Shown here: positions 34,217 to 46,215 of the stretch, piece by piece
Position numbering within the stretch: position 1 is the first letter of the stretch
Layout: the number at the start of each line of letters is the position of its first letter
Origin: Myxocyprinus asiaticus
Taxonomy: Eukaryota > Chordata > Actinopteri > Cypriniformes > Catostomidae
Assembly (NCBI RefSeq): GCF_019703515.2
Contig: NC_059348.1
Span: 22,616,156 to 22,680,155, forward strand
Reading direction: 5' to 3'
Length of the DNA stretch: 64,000 bases
Position numbers and translations under genes: made by a program
Notes under the pieces: model-generated
Seen by the model: only the letters and a program-made list of their open reading frames with translations
What the model was told of the DNA's origin: nothing
Databases searched by the model: none

Positions 34217-34482
34217 TGTGGCAGCGGGGGCGTGGTCAAGCATCTCTCCGGAGAGAAAGAAAGCGGTAAGGGCGCTTACACCTGAGCTAAATTATGTCTA
34301 ACACCTGTCTCTAATTTCAGTGAGCACAGGGAGAGCGGCTTAAAAGAAAGAAGAGAGAGAATTACAGGCAGCTGTACTGTGTGTGTTTATGGTTGTGTGT
34401 TTTTGGTTAAGTTGTTCATTAAATTATTATTTAAGTTCTCAAGCCGGTTCTCGCCTCCTCCTTTCCCTCGAACCCCCTTACA
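34217..34482 (+). mobile_element. LTR of an LTR retrotransposon
   Basis: 266 bp starting tgtggcagcgggg and ending cccttaca. The first 130 bp nearly match the LTR at 36455 (caagcatctctccggagaga, ggcgcttacacctgag, tgtctaacacctgtctctaa). It is followed directly by a primer-binding-site-like sequence. The LTR abuts the truncated DIRS-C right end. No downstream partner LTR with the same 3' half is visible. Confidence 0.75.
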
Positions 34483-34483
34483 C

Positions 34484-34501
34484 TGGTGCCAAAACCCGGG
34501 A
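34484..34501 (+). other. Putative primer-binding site
   Basis: tggtgccaaaacccggga directly follows the LTR after one base. The tgg start is complementary to a tRNA CCA end, the standard layout of an LTR retroelement. The primer tRNA is not identified. Confidence 0.6.
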
Positions 34502-35235
34502 GGGAGGAGGGATTCCCGTCGCAAAGTCCTCGACACTGCCGTCCACCCAGGGAAGCGCTGCTGCCATCTGACGGGGGACGGAGTAGCCCGACCACCCGGA
34601 CGCGGGGAACGGCCGCCGTCCACGAGGCAAGTGGGGACTGGACTCCCCGACCGCCTGGAGTGAGGGAGCCACTGCCGGGGGCGGAGGAGTGCCCTGCCGT
34701 CCCCCGGGAACGTTGAGGGGTCGAGAGAAGACCGCCGTCCACGGGGGGAGGAGGTAAGCGACTCCCTGACTGCCTGGAGTGGTAGGGTCACTGCCAGGGG
34801 TGGAGGAGTGTCCCACGGGACGCCGGGAACGCGGAGGGGCATTCTGTCTGCTGGGGGTTGGAGGTCTGACTCCGGTCTGCCCGGGGAGGAGCGGCTGCCG
34901 TCCGCCTGAGAGGGTGGAGGAGTGATCGAGGACCACGCAACGGCGCATCAGAGAACCGGTGAGTTTCTTTTTCTCTCTCTCCTCTCTCTCTCTCTCTGTC
35001 GCTCCGTGTTGGCCTTTCCCTCGCCTATGTTGTTTTTGTTGTTGTTTTTCCCCTCCTGTCTCCTCCCAGGTCGAGGAAGGCGGGGATGACCCACCGGCAG
35101 TCGGGGCACAAGGCACACCTCCTGGAGAGGAAGGCGGGATGTACGTCATGCTGGGGGCTCCAGGACGTTCACTCCCATTCATTGCTGTCAAAGTTTACCT
35201 TGCAAACGTTTACTTCCGCATTCCAAAGCCCGGAG
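34502..35235 (+). other. GC-rich leader of the LTR element (no intact gag)
   Basis: GC-rich, with loosely repeated units about 110 bp apart (accgccgtccacg / gactccctgactgcctggagt / ggcggaggagtg) and a pyrimidine tract at 34968-35000. Long frames exist on both strands, as expected for GC-rich repeats, but none shows a gag or protease motif. Sequence character changes to AT-rich near 35236, where the element seems truncated. Confidence 0.5.
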
Positions 35236-35577
35236 TGTGAAAAAGGTGTAGTGAAAGAGAATTTTACCTGCCTGTCCGGACAAGCATACTGAATGAAACG
35301 TCAATAACAAAAACATAACCAGCTATATTTGTGATAGCCTAGGCCTGTGTCACTTATTAGAAAGTTCATATTCATATTCTGCTGTTGAAAGTAATCCAGA
35401 GCATGTAATTTTATAATTCGTTAGCGACCTATTAACAGCTGCGCCCTGTTTGATTGACAGGTGGTGTATGTGTGTGTGCTGAAAATGCTCACGCTAACGT
35501 GTGCCTGATTGGTCAAATACATTTCAAAATTCCGCCGAAATGTCTTGGTGAGGTATTCATGTAAACACAGAGAGTGA

Positions 35578-36200
35578 TGTCTAAAGTGAATGTAAACAGC
35601 AAAGAAAAAATGGATTTGCATTAAAATGTCAGACTTGTAAGTATAAATGTAAGCTAATAGACCTGCTGCCATCTAGTGTAGTGTATCATTATAATGATCA
35701 AACAACAATGACAAGAAAATGAGAAAACACTCACTGCTCTTGACTGGGTAACTTTATTAGCTTTAAAAAGTATTTATGTATTATAATCATACAGTGAAGA
35801 CCAGTAGTAGTTTTATGTTGCATTTCATTCTGAATGTTTACTTGAATACTTGATAGCCTACTGCTGTTAAAAACTTTTAAAGCTGTTAAAAAAGCACTGA
35901 ATTTTCTTAATTTGTATTTTTTGTTCTATTAACTGCTGTTTTTTATTGTTATTTTATTACTGAATGTTTACTAGTCTTGAATAATTCCTTAAGAACTTGA
36001 AACCATTCTTCCATGATTAACATATTTGTTAGTTTTATTATTTGTTGTGGTTTTGAAGCTGGTATTGAGAATCGTCAAATTTCACTACCGACTACTGAAA
36101 TTTTGGTATTGTGATAATGTATAGCCTTTATTGTACATGGTAGATCTTGCTGCAATAACGTGATGGAAAAAGTATATCTCATTCCATAGAAGTGTGAGCA
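35578..36200. repeat. Repeat copy inverted relative to 11340-11990
   Basis: Shared landmarks (in inverted order at 11.3-12.0 kb) include gtataaatgtaagctaatag, gtagttttatgttgcatttc, actgaatgtttactagtcttg and attgtgataatgtatagcc. A third, diverged piece lies at about 58970-59090. It is non-coding and belongs to the hAT-like repeat at 10709-12160. Confidence 0.65.
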
Positions 36201-36454
36201 CCCCTGACCAAAAATAATTGTGATTATGATTTTTGTCATAATCGAGCAGCCCTACTAGAGAGATCGCAAAAGAAAAAATATAGTCTATGAGAGCGAAGAT
36301 ACAGCATGAAATGATGCACACCAGCTTCAATCGGACAACTGACCAAGTCATAAACAAATTGATAAACACTTAAAGGAGTGCAGGAACTGTAAGAAGAACC
36401 TAAGCAAAAGCGACAACAGACAAAGCAACAATGTTTTGGACTCTCAATCAAGAC

Positions 36455-36819
36455 TGTGGCAGCGGGGGTGTGGTCAAGCATCTCTCCGGAGAGAAAGAAA
36501 GTGGTAAGGGCGCTTACACCTGAGTTAAATTATGTCTAACACCTGTCTCTAATTTCAGTGAGCACGGGGAGAGCGGCATAAATAGAGCCACACCACAGGT
36601 AGAGGAGAAAGAGAGCCTGGTCACGGATTGTGAAGCCAAGAGTTATTATTACAAAGTTGAGAGTTTATTTTGTGAACTAGATTGTGGTTTTTTTTTAGAC
36701 TGAGTTATTGAACAACATAAAAGCCTTGAGAGTGTGTATGTACTGCAGAGAGGAAAATAAAAACGCTTACCTGAACCAGGAAATCTGCTTCTCGCCTCCT
36801 TCCACTGAGAAGTCTTACA
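36455..36819 (+). mobile_element. Solo LTR
   Basis: 365 bp, tgtggcagcggggg...gaagtcttaca. It is flanked by aagac (36450-36454) and aagat (36820-36824), a 5-bp duplication with one mismatch. It contains aataaaaacg near 36758 as a possible polyadenylation signal. The 5' third is shared with the LTR at 34217, while the 3' two thirds differ, so the two are subfamilies. Confidence 0.72.
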
Positions 36820-36824
36820 AAGAT

Positions 36825-38773
36825 GTAAATGTAATATTGTATGCTGTTGCAAAAATCCAAATATAACCATCTGCTACTCCAAGGTTAATGATGATTCCAC
36901 TGTTACAGTTTACAGAACATAGCAAGTTAAGCTATAGTTCATACAAAATAATGTAATTACATTTCCTGTCATCTATAGCATAGATTGATGAGCAGTGTAA
37001 TAATGTTGAATTGCATTACTCCATATATTTAAATGTGTCCTCAAAAACAAGAGTAAAAACTCTATACAAACAATGTGACGTGCCATGTTTGTTTGTGGGC
37101 AGGTGAGTTAGTCGTGTGAAACTAACACGTAGCCCATTACTTCATCATTCAGTGCTCTGCTGTGTTTGTCTCTTGCTCACCCTGCCACAAAGTGTAGATT
37201 CACAGTTAAAAAAGGACTTAAATATTCACCTGTTTCTCAACCACATCTATCATATCACTTCAGAAGACATGGATTTAATCACTGGAGTCTTATGGATTAC
37301 TTTTATTCTGCCTTTTGGGCCTTAAAAGTTCTGGTCTCCATTCACTTGCATTGTGAGGACCAACAGAGCAGAATTATTCTTTTAAAAATCTTCATTTGTG
37401 TTCTGCAGAAGAAAGAAAGTCATACACATCTGGGATGGCATTAGGGTGAGTAAATGATTAGAGAATTTTCATTTGTGGGTGAACTATCACTTTAACTTGT
37501 ACTGAACTCTGAATATTCCTTTAAGACACATTTGCAAGTTTCATTTGTGACCGGTAGATTGTAAGTTACTGTTTGTTACTGCATATATGAGACCAGGATA
37601 AGACCATTGCTGAAGCTTAATGATTGGAGAATCCATGTAAGACTTCAGTCACTGCTTATCGTCCATCATAGCAAGTTGTGTGTACGTGTCTAAGCATTGG
37701 TATCATCTGATTATGAGAGAAGCCAAATCAGATGATATTTAGATTACCCTGCAACCTCTGACTATGAACTGAACTGGCTATCTTGTGACGTGAGATCCAC
37801 GTAATTGAAATAATGGCCGGCGTGAGATTCTAAGCGACATTCAAGTATTGATCGAAAAGACAAATGAAAATGAAGATGATTCAGAGTAATCAATAACTTA
37901 AAAATATCAAATTAAAAGAATGATCACAAATTAATTGATCTAAATTAGAGGTCAATTTAAATTGGAGTCAGATTAATATAAGTTGGAGTCAGATAAAATT
38001 AATAACGGAGTCAATTGATAAAGTGCAAATTAATAAGTGTTTTTGTTTCAGCGCTCAGAAAAAAAACAGTACAACGCAGAGACCTTCAGGGGCCATTCTA
38101 TTGGAATCCAACATGGAACCAATAGGTTTGGCTCTACCCTTTTCTTTTTTACAGAAGTGATGAACATACTTTATTAGCCTTCCTGATATAAATTAGTATA
38201 AATTTACTATAGTAATTAATACTGAGACACAAATTTTTGCAAAGAGCACTAATGACTTGTTCAAGAATTGAAGCTTAAAGTTGAGGACTTGGGACTTGAC
38301 TTGAGACTTGCCTGTCTTGACTTAGGACTTGACTTGAGACTTGAATGCAAAGACTTGATACTTATTTGTGACTTGTAAAACAATGACTTTGTCCCACCTC
38401 GGGTAATGTATAATAGAAGATATGGGGCTTAACAAAATAATGGTGAATTTTAATATGCAGATTGGCTGTGTTATTATATTAAATTATCAGAAAACCAACA
38501 TGCTCCCACACACACACTATACACATGCAACACACACACTAAAACAAACACATACACATGTCAGGTTTGCAGTGAGGTATTTTCCTCTGGATCTGGTCAT
38601 CGTGCCATCTGAGAATAGTAATCTCTGCTAACAGCATGCTGCACACTCAAAGGACCACCTACATCATCAGCATGACACAGACAGGTGTGGTCCTGCCAAG
38701 AGATGTATATCTAATCTGTTAACATATTGTTATTACTTCATACTTTGTAGATAGACATCTTTACAAACTATAC

Positions 38774-38774
<1 letters not shown>
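36825..38774. other. AT-rich non-coding DNA with dispersed repeats
   Basis: Contains the second copy of the 3931-4188 repeat (37262-37493) and a gacttg-rich repeat (38280-38400). No supported gene. Confidence 0.5.
37262..37493 (+). repeat. Dispersed repeat, copy 2 (pairs with 3931-4188)
   Basis: Same order of blocks as copy 1: ctggagtcttatggatta, ccattcacttgcattgtga, cacatctgggatggcat, gggtgaactatcacttta. Confidence 0.7.

Positions 38775-38826
<52 letters not shown>
38775..38826 (+). repeat. (TA)n microsatellite
   Basis: Uninterrupted ta repeats of about 52 bp. Confidence 0.95.
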
Positions 38827-38830
<4 letters not shown>

Positions 38831-39504
38831 CATGACGACCTCCTCTCCTGACATCAGCGACGCTCCATCCATTGGATCAGCCGCTCTTCCAAGGCTCCCA
38901 TTGGGAGTGGGCAGGAGAGAGTGGAGGGGCGCAGTGAATATTGGGGCGCTTACACACTAGGGAAAGCTCAGATGGAGCGTTTGGCGCATGGGAGTACGTA
39001 AGATCCATTTTGAAGGCGTGTACCACACAGGGAATAGGCGGTCACGGAAAGAGATGGCTATTTAAAATATATCTTTTTGATAATGTACTGTACCAGTAAA
39101 CACTGAAACTCTTCTTCAGGCTCTCTCTTCACAATTACTATCTTTTTAGCCAGACAGAGAAAGATAATAGAGGACAGCGAATGAAAACACTGTATGTATG
39201 TGTTTGTCCGGCATGTTTTTTATTTTTTATTTTTTTATTTTTATTTCACAGTATAACTAGTTCCGCCACTCTCTGAGATTCCCATTGGTCAATGGATGTG
39301 TACACCAGAGAGCGTTGCAGAAAAGTTGAGATGTTTTCAACTTTTGAACGCATGACAGAGCATCACAATTAGAAACCCTTGCGTTATCCCTCTCTGTCCT
39401 TCCAACGCACCATCCCCTTTGAAATCAATCCATTCGCAATGCTCTCTGATGCAGCGTTAACTCTAGTGTGTAACCCATTCACCTGAAGGTACGACGCGTT
39501 GTGC

Positions 39505-39955
39505 ATTCTGAGATGCTATTCTGCTCACTTCAATTGTTCAGAGTGGTCATCTGAGTTACCGTAGACTTTCTGTCATCTCAAACCAGTCTGGCCATTATCC
39601 ATTGAGCTTTCTCATCAACAAGGCATTTCTGTCCGCAGAAATGCCGCTCACTGTATGTTTTCTGTTTTTTACACCATTCTGAGTAAACTCTAGAGACTGT
39701 GAAAATCTCAGGAGATCAGCAGTTACAGAAATACTCAAACCAGCCTGTCTGGCACCAACAATCATGCCATGAGTGAAATCACTGAGATAAACATTTTTTC
39801 CCCATTCTGATGGTTGATGTGAACATTAAATTAAGCTTCAGACCCATATCTGCATGATTTTATGCACTGCTTCCACATGATTGGCTGATTAGATAAATGC
39901 ATGAATATGTAGGTGTACAGGTGTACCTAATAAAGTGGTTGGTGAGTGTACGTTT
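39505..39955 (+). repeat. Dispersed fish repeat (ctaataaagtg 3' block)
   Basis: Blocks tctcatcaacaaggcatttc, ccattctgagtaaactctag, atctcaggagatcagcagtt and gtgtacctaataaagtggtt form a sequence I recall as widespread in fish genomes. It runs almost to the next (TA)n. Family name not assigned. Confidence 0.55.
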
Positions 39956-39967
39956 ATACTGTACACA

Positions 39968-39969
<2 letters not shown>

Positions 39970-40033
<64 letters not shown>
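39970..40033 (+). repeat. (TA)n microsatellite
   Basis: Uninterrupted ta repeats of about 64 bp. Confidence 0.95.
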
Positions 40034-40036
<3 letters not shown>

Positions 40037-42093
40037 GTATATTAGGGCTGTGAATCGGTTAAACTTTATTTAATTTTAACGAATTAATCAAGATTAAATG
40101 ATGGTACATGATACATTACAAAACACATTAAAAATCATCATAAATACATTTACTTTATAATTTGTCTACAAGAAATTTGTTAGTCATTATTTATTTTAAT
40201 TATTTAAACTGTGTAAGATAATTAGAAAAGATAATAGAAAAGTTACTAGAAAGATGCTAGTTATCATGCAAATGCATTACCATTTTTTAACTTGTTGAAA
40301 TGTCTAGTATGAGTCAAGCTGTAAGATTTGATTAGCTATCTAACCATTGAAGGTAATATTGACGACGTTTAAACTGCTTTGCTGAACACTATATACAGTA
40401 GCAGCTAATTGTGAGAATGTTTCCAAATATAAACATCTCCACTCTGGAACACTGAAGGCCTGTATGTGGGCTGATGAGAGCCTGAGGTTGTATGAATTGC
40501 TTCGATGACTAATGATCTCATGGCATATGAGAATTAACTAGGAACAGCTTGTTTAGTGTAGTGGGCCCTTCTCTCCAAATAGCACAGTGCAAACAAAAGC
40601 AATATGGCAACCTGAAACTGGAGAGCCCAGTTGCTTGTTTTGTGTGCCCTTTTCTCTTTTGCATTTTGTAAATTATTATTGTAGGATGGAGTGTTCTTCA
40701 AACTAGTCTGTGTGCCCATTGTTTTCCCTTAACTACTGAAATGCAACATTCATTTGTAAGTATAGAAATGTTTAGGCTTTCACACCAGTCTGCAAACTTG
40801 TCAAATATTCCTGGTTAGGACACACGATCGAAATTATATTTTTAATACTGCACAACAGTGCTCTAGTGCTTGTAAAAAAAAAAAAAAAATGCTTAAGTTA
40901 ATAAACAACAACTGGAACTTCTAATTTCCAATTTCAGTTTGTTAAGTGCATTAGAGTAAGAAGTACCAGGTGCCACTTTTACGCATGGTACTTCAGTGCA
41001 AAAACATATCTTATTCATAACGACCTGCAATCTAGTTTAAGCAAGCGCAATCAGCGCTGAAATATTGGCATGTCTTGAGCATTTAAGTCATTGTCTGCAT
41101 TCGAAATCGCTCACTGTCAAAATATGTTCTGCATTTGATGAAGGATGCACTTTTCAGCCAGAAAAAAACCTACGTTCTTTAGGTATGCAGGTTAGTAGTA
41201 TGAATAATTTCATGGACATGGGCACTGGGCATAGACGGGAACATGGGTATTGTCCTGTGACCCGAGTATATGAAGTGCTAACAACTAATTCACTCTAGTT
41301 TGTGTTTAACGTAGTTAAATGAGCACAATATAAGCACAAGGAACAACTTTCTTGGTATCCGCAGCACTTGCAGTTGAAAAGAGCCATCTGGCTCGTGGTT
41401 CTTCGCCGTTTTTTTATTTAGTGTTTTGAACATGATGTCTCCTCCGCTCCCGTGGCATAATAGGATAGAACAGTGTGCAGTGGATGTGCACTTCAGAATC
41501 CTGATGGAAATAGTAGGTCATCTGGGTATTTATCGCTTACTGTTTTATGAATACTGAGGATTTGGACACCTTACCTCACTGGCATACTGGGACATTGTGT
41601 AGATGGAAGTATGCATATTCTGGCACAATTAACATTGTGCTAATATCAGCTGGTACACTGAATGTTATTGGATTTTTTTTTTTTTTTTTTTTTTAAATGG
41701 TTGTGTATTATTTTCTATTAATCATGGTAGCAGTAATGAATTAAATAATGATCAAATAATAAAGAAGAGAGGTAAAACCTACCCAGATAAACGGTGTAGT
41801 CAAACAAATATAGAGATGATAAAGTTGCCTGGATCACGTAGTGGAGTGATGCTGTACAGTCCTGACAAGAGTGTGCCAGATTGCGGTGGTCTGCTGCATC
41901 CATAATATAATGCTCAGGACCAATTGTGGCATACATATTACGTTCAGCAAAGATTTTGTCACCATATTTGCACTGTTGTATGATCTGCATAACTCCTCTA
42001 GTAAATCAGGCGCTGAACCAGCACACAGAGCATGTGCAAATAAACAATGCTTTTGCCAGGCGAAATTCATTCTTATTGAATTCCCCTAATTTT
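40034..42093. other. AT-rich non-coding DNA, no supported gene
   Basis: A-tract at about 40875-40890 and a T-tract at 41672-41694. Short frames without domains. Confidence 0.45.
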
Positions 42094-42623
42094 TGCTGCC
42101 TTCACGTGCTATCGGAATTATCGTAAATATGAGTTTCCCACTCGGAAGTTGCTTATGAATGACCCCTTAAGTCATAATTACTACTGGGAAACTCTGAGAT
42201 CATTTTGATACCTGAGTTTCCGAGATGGAGGAGTTCTAAACTTTAAACATAGCAGAGGAGAGTATAGTTTCTGTAGTGAATGACAGGTTTTGTTCATTTT
42301 TCTAAATACAGCTAATTGTTATTGCTTGCCGTTTTAGTCAAATTAATTTATGTATATCAGTAACCATTCTATGAATGTTGAACATTTTTACACCGTGAAA
42401 ATAGCTTGTATTTGACCAAAATTCTATTATCGTCAGCAAGCTAACTGAGTGATATGCGTTATGGTGTCAAAATAAAAGTTCCTCATGAAATACGTATGAA
42501 TGAACCTGGCGTCATCCATGTTTCCTGTTCTTTCTGACAACAAAGCACGTGAACACGATGTACTCGTAATTACTACTTCAGAATTGGGAAGTAGGATAAT
42601 TCTGATAGCACATGAAGGCAGCA
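42094..42623. mobile_element. MITE-like element with 29-bp terminal inverted repeats
   Basis: The left end tgctgccttcacgtgctat and the right end (reverse complement) tgctgccttcatgtgctat continue matching to ...gaattatc, with two mismatches in about 29 bp. The 530-bp interior is non-coding, with a second inverted pair (ggaagttgcttatg... / ...gggaagtagg). No clear target duplication was found. Confidence 0.7.
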
Positions 42624-43635
42624 TAAGTCCTTAGTGAATTTCATAGTAACTTCATAAAAACATATCAAACAGACATGTTGCCCTAGACACACCCACCCAG
42701 TCAGTAAAGGTGTGTTGCAGACCCGCCCAGGAAGCCAACTTAACAGATGAGATTTATCTGTAAAAAAACAGGAGGAAATAAGGAGACAGGAGAAAAGGGG
42801 TCTTCCAAATTGACATTTGCTCTTAAATGCAATAAAGTTTTATTTTTTCAAAGTTTATGTGTCATCTCTTTTTTTCTCTCTCTTATACATTCTGAAACTC
42901 TTTGTATCAAAAATAATCACCATTTCACCATGTACTCATCTTTAACACATCTTCTGATACTGGCATGAATTAAACCCAATTGGTACATTAACTGAATTTG
43001 AAATACATTGATAGTAAATAATTGTTCAATTACACATTGCAATATGACAGAATATTCAGTATTCTGTATGAATATAGATGGATAACACCCTTAAAAGTGC
43101 AATTATATATTGTTCAAATGCATTTTCAATATCACAATCAGTATTTATGGGTTTTATGCATTATTTGAGTAGCATACCTGAAACAACAGGAGAAAATGAG
43201 GAGACAGTTATTATGATGAGACATGCGCAGTAGCGCTGCTTCACCCGAGATCTCCCGAAATCCTCCAACAGATTTGAAAATGTCATAATAAATGTCCCTC
43301 ATTCAGAAAACATGAGTGCATTTTGCTATTTTCTCAAATTATTCTAGAAAAAGTAATTAACATAAATGATAAACATATTTTATCACATTTGAATATCACA
43401 ATAAAAAATAAATAAAAAATTAACAAATATTACACAAATGTGCACATATTTTGTGCATGTCACAGGTGCACCATTGTGAAGATCAAATTTTTAGAAAATG
43501 TGCCCCCAAGGTGAGCATTCCTGTAAACAATAAACATACTGTGGATACCATGTCAGAGAACAGAGCATAGCAAAAGGCAGTCACAGAGATAAACTTACAG
43601 CTTTTCAGACTTTAAAGATACAGTATATCAGTGAC
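42624..43635. other. Non-coding DNA, no supported gene
   Basis: AT-rich; nothing recognised. Confidence 0.4.
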
Positions 43636-44208
43636 TAGGGCCTGAAATTCCCTTGCATGGCTCATGCAAACTCACCTAAAACTCACAGGGGTCTATTTTT
43701 CTCAATTACTGTATAGGTCAGATGGAACCAGGGTCAGAAACCAACTTTTTCATTATGGGGCAATATTTGATTTCCAGGGGAATTTTTTACCTTTACGAGG
43801 GCACATTTTTTTTCTATTCTAACCTTATCAAATGACCCTGTCATTCTTTTATGTAATAATTTAAACAATTAATGTTTTCAATTAATTGAAAAATGGCGTG
43901 TTTCAGTAATTAAAAAAATGCATGATATGTACATTGCATAATGTGCATTGTTACTGAAACAAAACTTTTTTTCTCATGCACATAAATTATTTCCAAACAT
44001 TTTGGCTATTAAATTAACTTAGCTTACAAAACAAATGCACCAACATAAAGGAGGAGATGACAGCATTTCTCCAGATTTGGAATGAGGAACTTAAAAAAGT
44101 TAGCAACTCCTTCATGCCCATTGAATAAAACAATGCTAAAATAAACATTTCACAATGAAAATTAGTCAGATATTTGATTCATACACTAAAAGTGGTTAAT
44201 GTAAAACA

Positions 44209-44430
44209 TCTTGGTTACTGATGTAACCTCTGTTCCCTGATGGAGGGAATGAGACATTGTGTCGATGTAGTGACACTAGGGGTTCGATATTGAGAGCCTG
44301 AATCACCTTTGCTTAAACTAGAAAAGGCCAATGAAAATTGGCGAGTGGAATTTGCATGCCACTCTCCGCCCCCGGACATATGGGTATAAAAGGAGATGGC
44401 GTGCACCACTCATTCAGATATATGCTGAGG
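44209..44430 (+). promoter_or_regulatory. DIRS-D right ITR with inward TATA box
   Basis: Inverted copy of 49345-49543. TATA (tataaaag) at 44395-44402 on the plus strand points into the element, opposite to its genes. Confidence 0.75.
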
Positions 44431-44482
44431 AGCCGATAGAGAGTCCCGGCCATGTCAGCGGCCGGTTCAGCACTACGGCAGG

Positions 44483-44592
44483 AGGGACACAACATATCGT
44501 TCCCTCCATCAGGGAACAGAGGTTACATCAGTAACCAAGACATTCCCTGTCTGTCACTCACTCGACGTTGTGTCGATGTAGTGACACTAGGG
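44483..44592 (-). other. DIRS-D internal complementary region (ICR)
   Basis: On the plus strand it reads gggacacaac ... tccctccatcagggaacaga ggttacatcagtaaccaaga, then cattccctgtctgtcac ... gtgacactaggg. These are the complements of the right and left ends joined. Confidence 0.88.
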
Positions 44593-45217
44593 TTTCCTAC
44601 AGGAAACGCCGCAGGCGCTGAACCGTGTCACGAGGTATGAAAGAGTGGACATGGGCAAGCTGCTGCATGCCTCGCAGCGAGTGCTCAACCACATCGTGAC
44701 CTTCCAGTGAGTTATGTAAGGCATCTCCCTATTCCCGTTAAGGGGGGAGGAGGCACTTACCCAAGTAGGCTACCGGCGGTGCCTTTCCTGATTTGCTGTT
44801 AAGCAATTTCCCGCTGAGCACTTTCTAGAATAGCGCTGGGAAGTGCTTTTCCCTCTCCAGGAAGGAGAGCACTATGGAGACCACATCCTACCGGAGGGAG
44901 GTTAACATGTGGAGAATACCTCACATGGACTTACCAACGGGGAAGTTTACATATGGAATGATACCACCGGAGGACCCATCTACAGAGAGAGTACGCAGCC
45001 ACAGTAGCCAAGGCAGAGAAAGCTCTGGCGAGGGGAAACACAGTGTTCACCTAAGGGGAAACCGAACAGTGGAAACTCATCATACGGGATTACCAAGGGG
45101 GAATCACCATGCATGGAGCACTGAGCCTGAGCACATGGGCTCACCTGAAAAGGGGCATACCACGAGTACTGGGCCTGGTGTCGTTACTCCTCCGCCGAGT
45201 TTGTCACCGAACAGTGC
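44593..45217 (-). other. DIRS-D 3' non-coding region
   Basis: Lies between the recombinase stop and the ICR and differs from the 3' region of copy C. A plus-strand frame at 44874-45221 has no recognisable domain and I do not call it. Confidence 0.5.
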
Positions 45218-46215
45218 TTAAGAATTAAAGAGGCATCCGGGGTTCACCGGATACGGGGAACTGTTGTGGACAAAAAGGCACACATCATCACCTTTGAAAA
45301 AGGGGAAAAGCGCAATGCAAGTGGTACACCCAACTGGCCGTCCAGTGTACCTGCTGTTACCGCGTAACACTCGGGTCGAAACCAGGTCTATGCGTAGGTT
45401 ATAAAACCTTGCAAAGGTATTGGGTGTAGCCCAACCCGCAGCTCTGCATATGTCTGCTAGAGAGGTCCCCCTTGCCAGTGCCCAGGAGGACACAACACCT
45501 CTAGTGGAGTGCGCCCAGACTCCCAAGGGGCAAGGCAAGTCCTGAGATTGGTATGCAAGAGAAATGGCATCCACAATCCAGTGGGCTAGCCCCTGATTGG
45601 AGACAGCTTTCCCCTTCTGCTGTCCTCCAAAACAGACAAAGAGCTGCTCCGAGCATCTAAAGCTCTGTGTGCGGTCCAGATAGATTCGCAGGGTGTGAAC
45701 TGGACACAGCAACGACAAGGCTGGGTCTTCCTCCTCTGAAGGGAGCACTTGCAGTTTCACCACCTGGTCCTGAAAAGGAGTGGTGGGAACTTTGGGCATG
45801 TAACCGGCATTTGCTGGTAACAGAGAGCACCTGCAGGTCCCCCACCCTCTTGATGGAAGTGAATGCTACCAGGAGGGCCATCTTCAGAGACAAAGTACTG
45901 AGCTCAGCCTACTCCAGGGGCTCAAAGGGGGCTCTCTGTAGGGCAGGTAGGACCACAGAGAGATCCCAAGAGGGAATCAGGCGCGGTCAAGGAGGATTCA
46001 ATCTCCTCGCGCTCATGAGGAACCTGTTGATCAGGTTGCGCTGTCCCATTTGGTGTGTCATGGTAAGCTGCTATGGCAGGGTACACTTTCAGGGTAGAGG
46101 GAGACAGCCGTCTCTCCAGCCCTTCCTGAAGGAAAGACAGAACAGACCTGACGGCACATCTCTGTGGGTCTTCCCCACGGGAAGAACACCAGTTCATGAA
46201 GAGATGCCACTTCAT
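45218..46215 (-). pseudogene. DIRS-D tyrosine recombinase (frameshifted)
   Basis: The N-terminal part (46215 down) shows KWHLFMNWCSSRGEDPQRC and LSPSTLKVY. The middle part (45893-45805) keeps TSIKRVGDLQ with the presumed first catalytic Arg. A deletion of about 47 nt near 45805 shifts the frame, after which 45799-45218 reads YLDRTQSFRCSEQLFVCFGG, HWIVDAISLAYQSQ, HSTR (HxxR), DICRAAGWATPNTFARFYNL (catalytic Tyr) and a C-terminal tail to the stop at 45218. The C-terminal catalytic half is intact; the whole protein is not. Confidence 0.85.

Noticed and set aside
34478..35191. 237-codon minus-strand frame in the GC-rich LTR leader
   Set aside because: Open frames exist on both strands because the region is GC-rich and internally repeated; no protein motif was seen.
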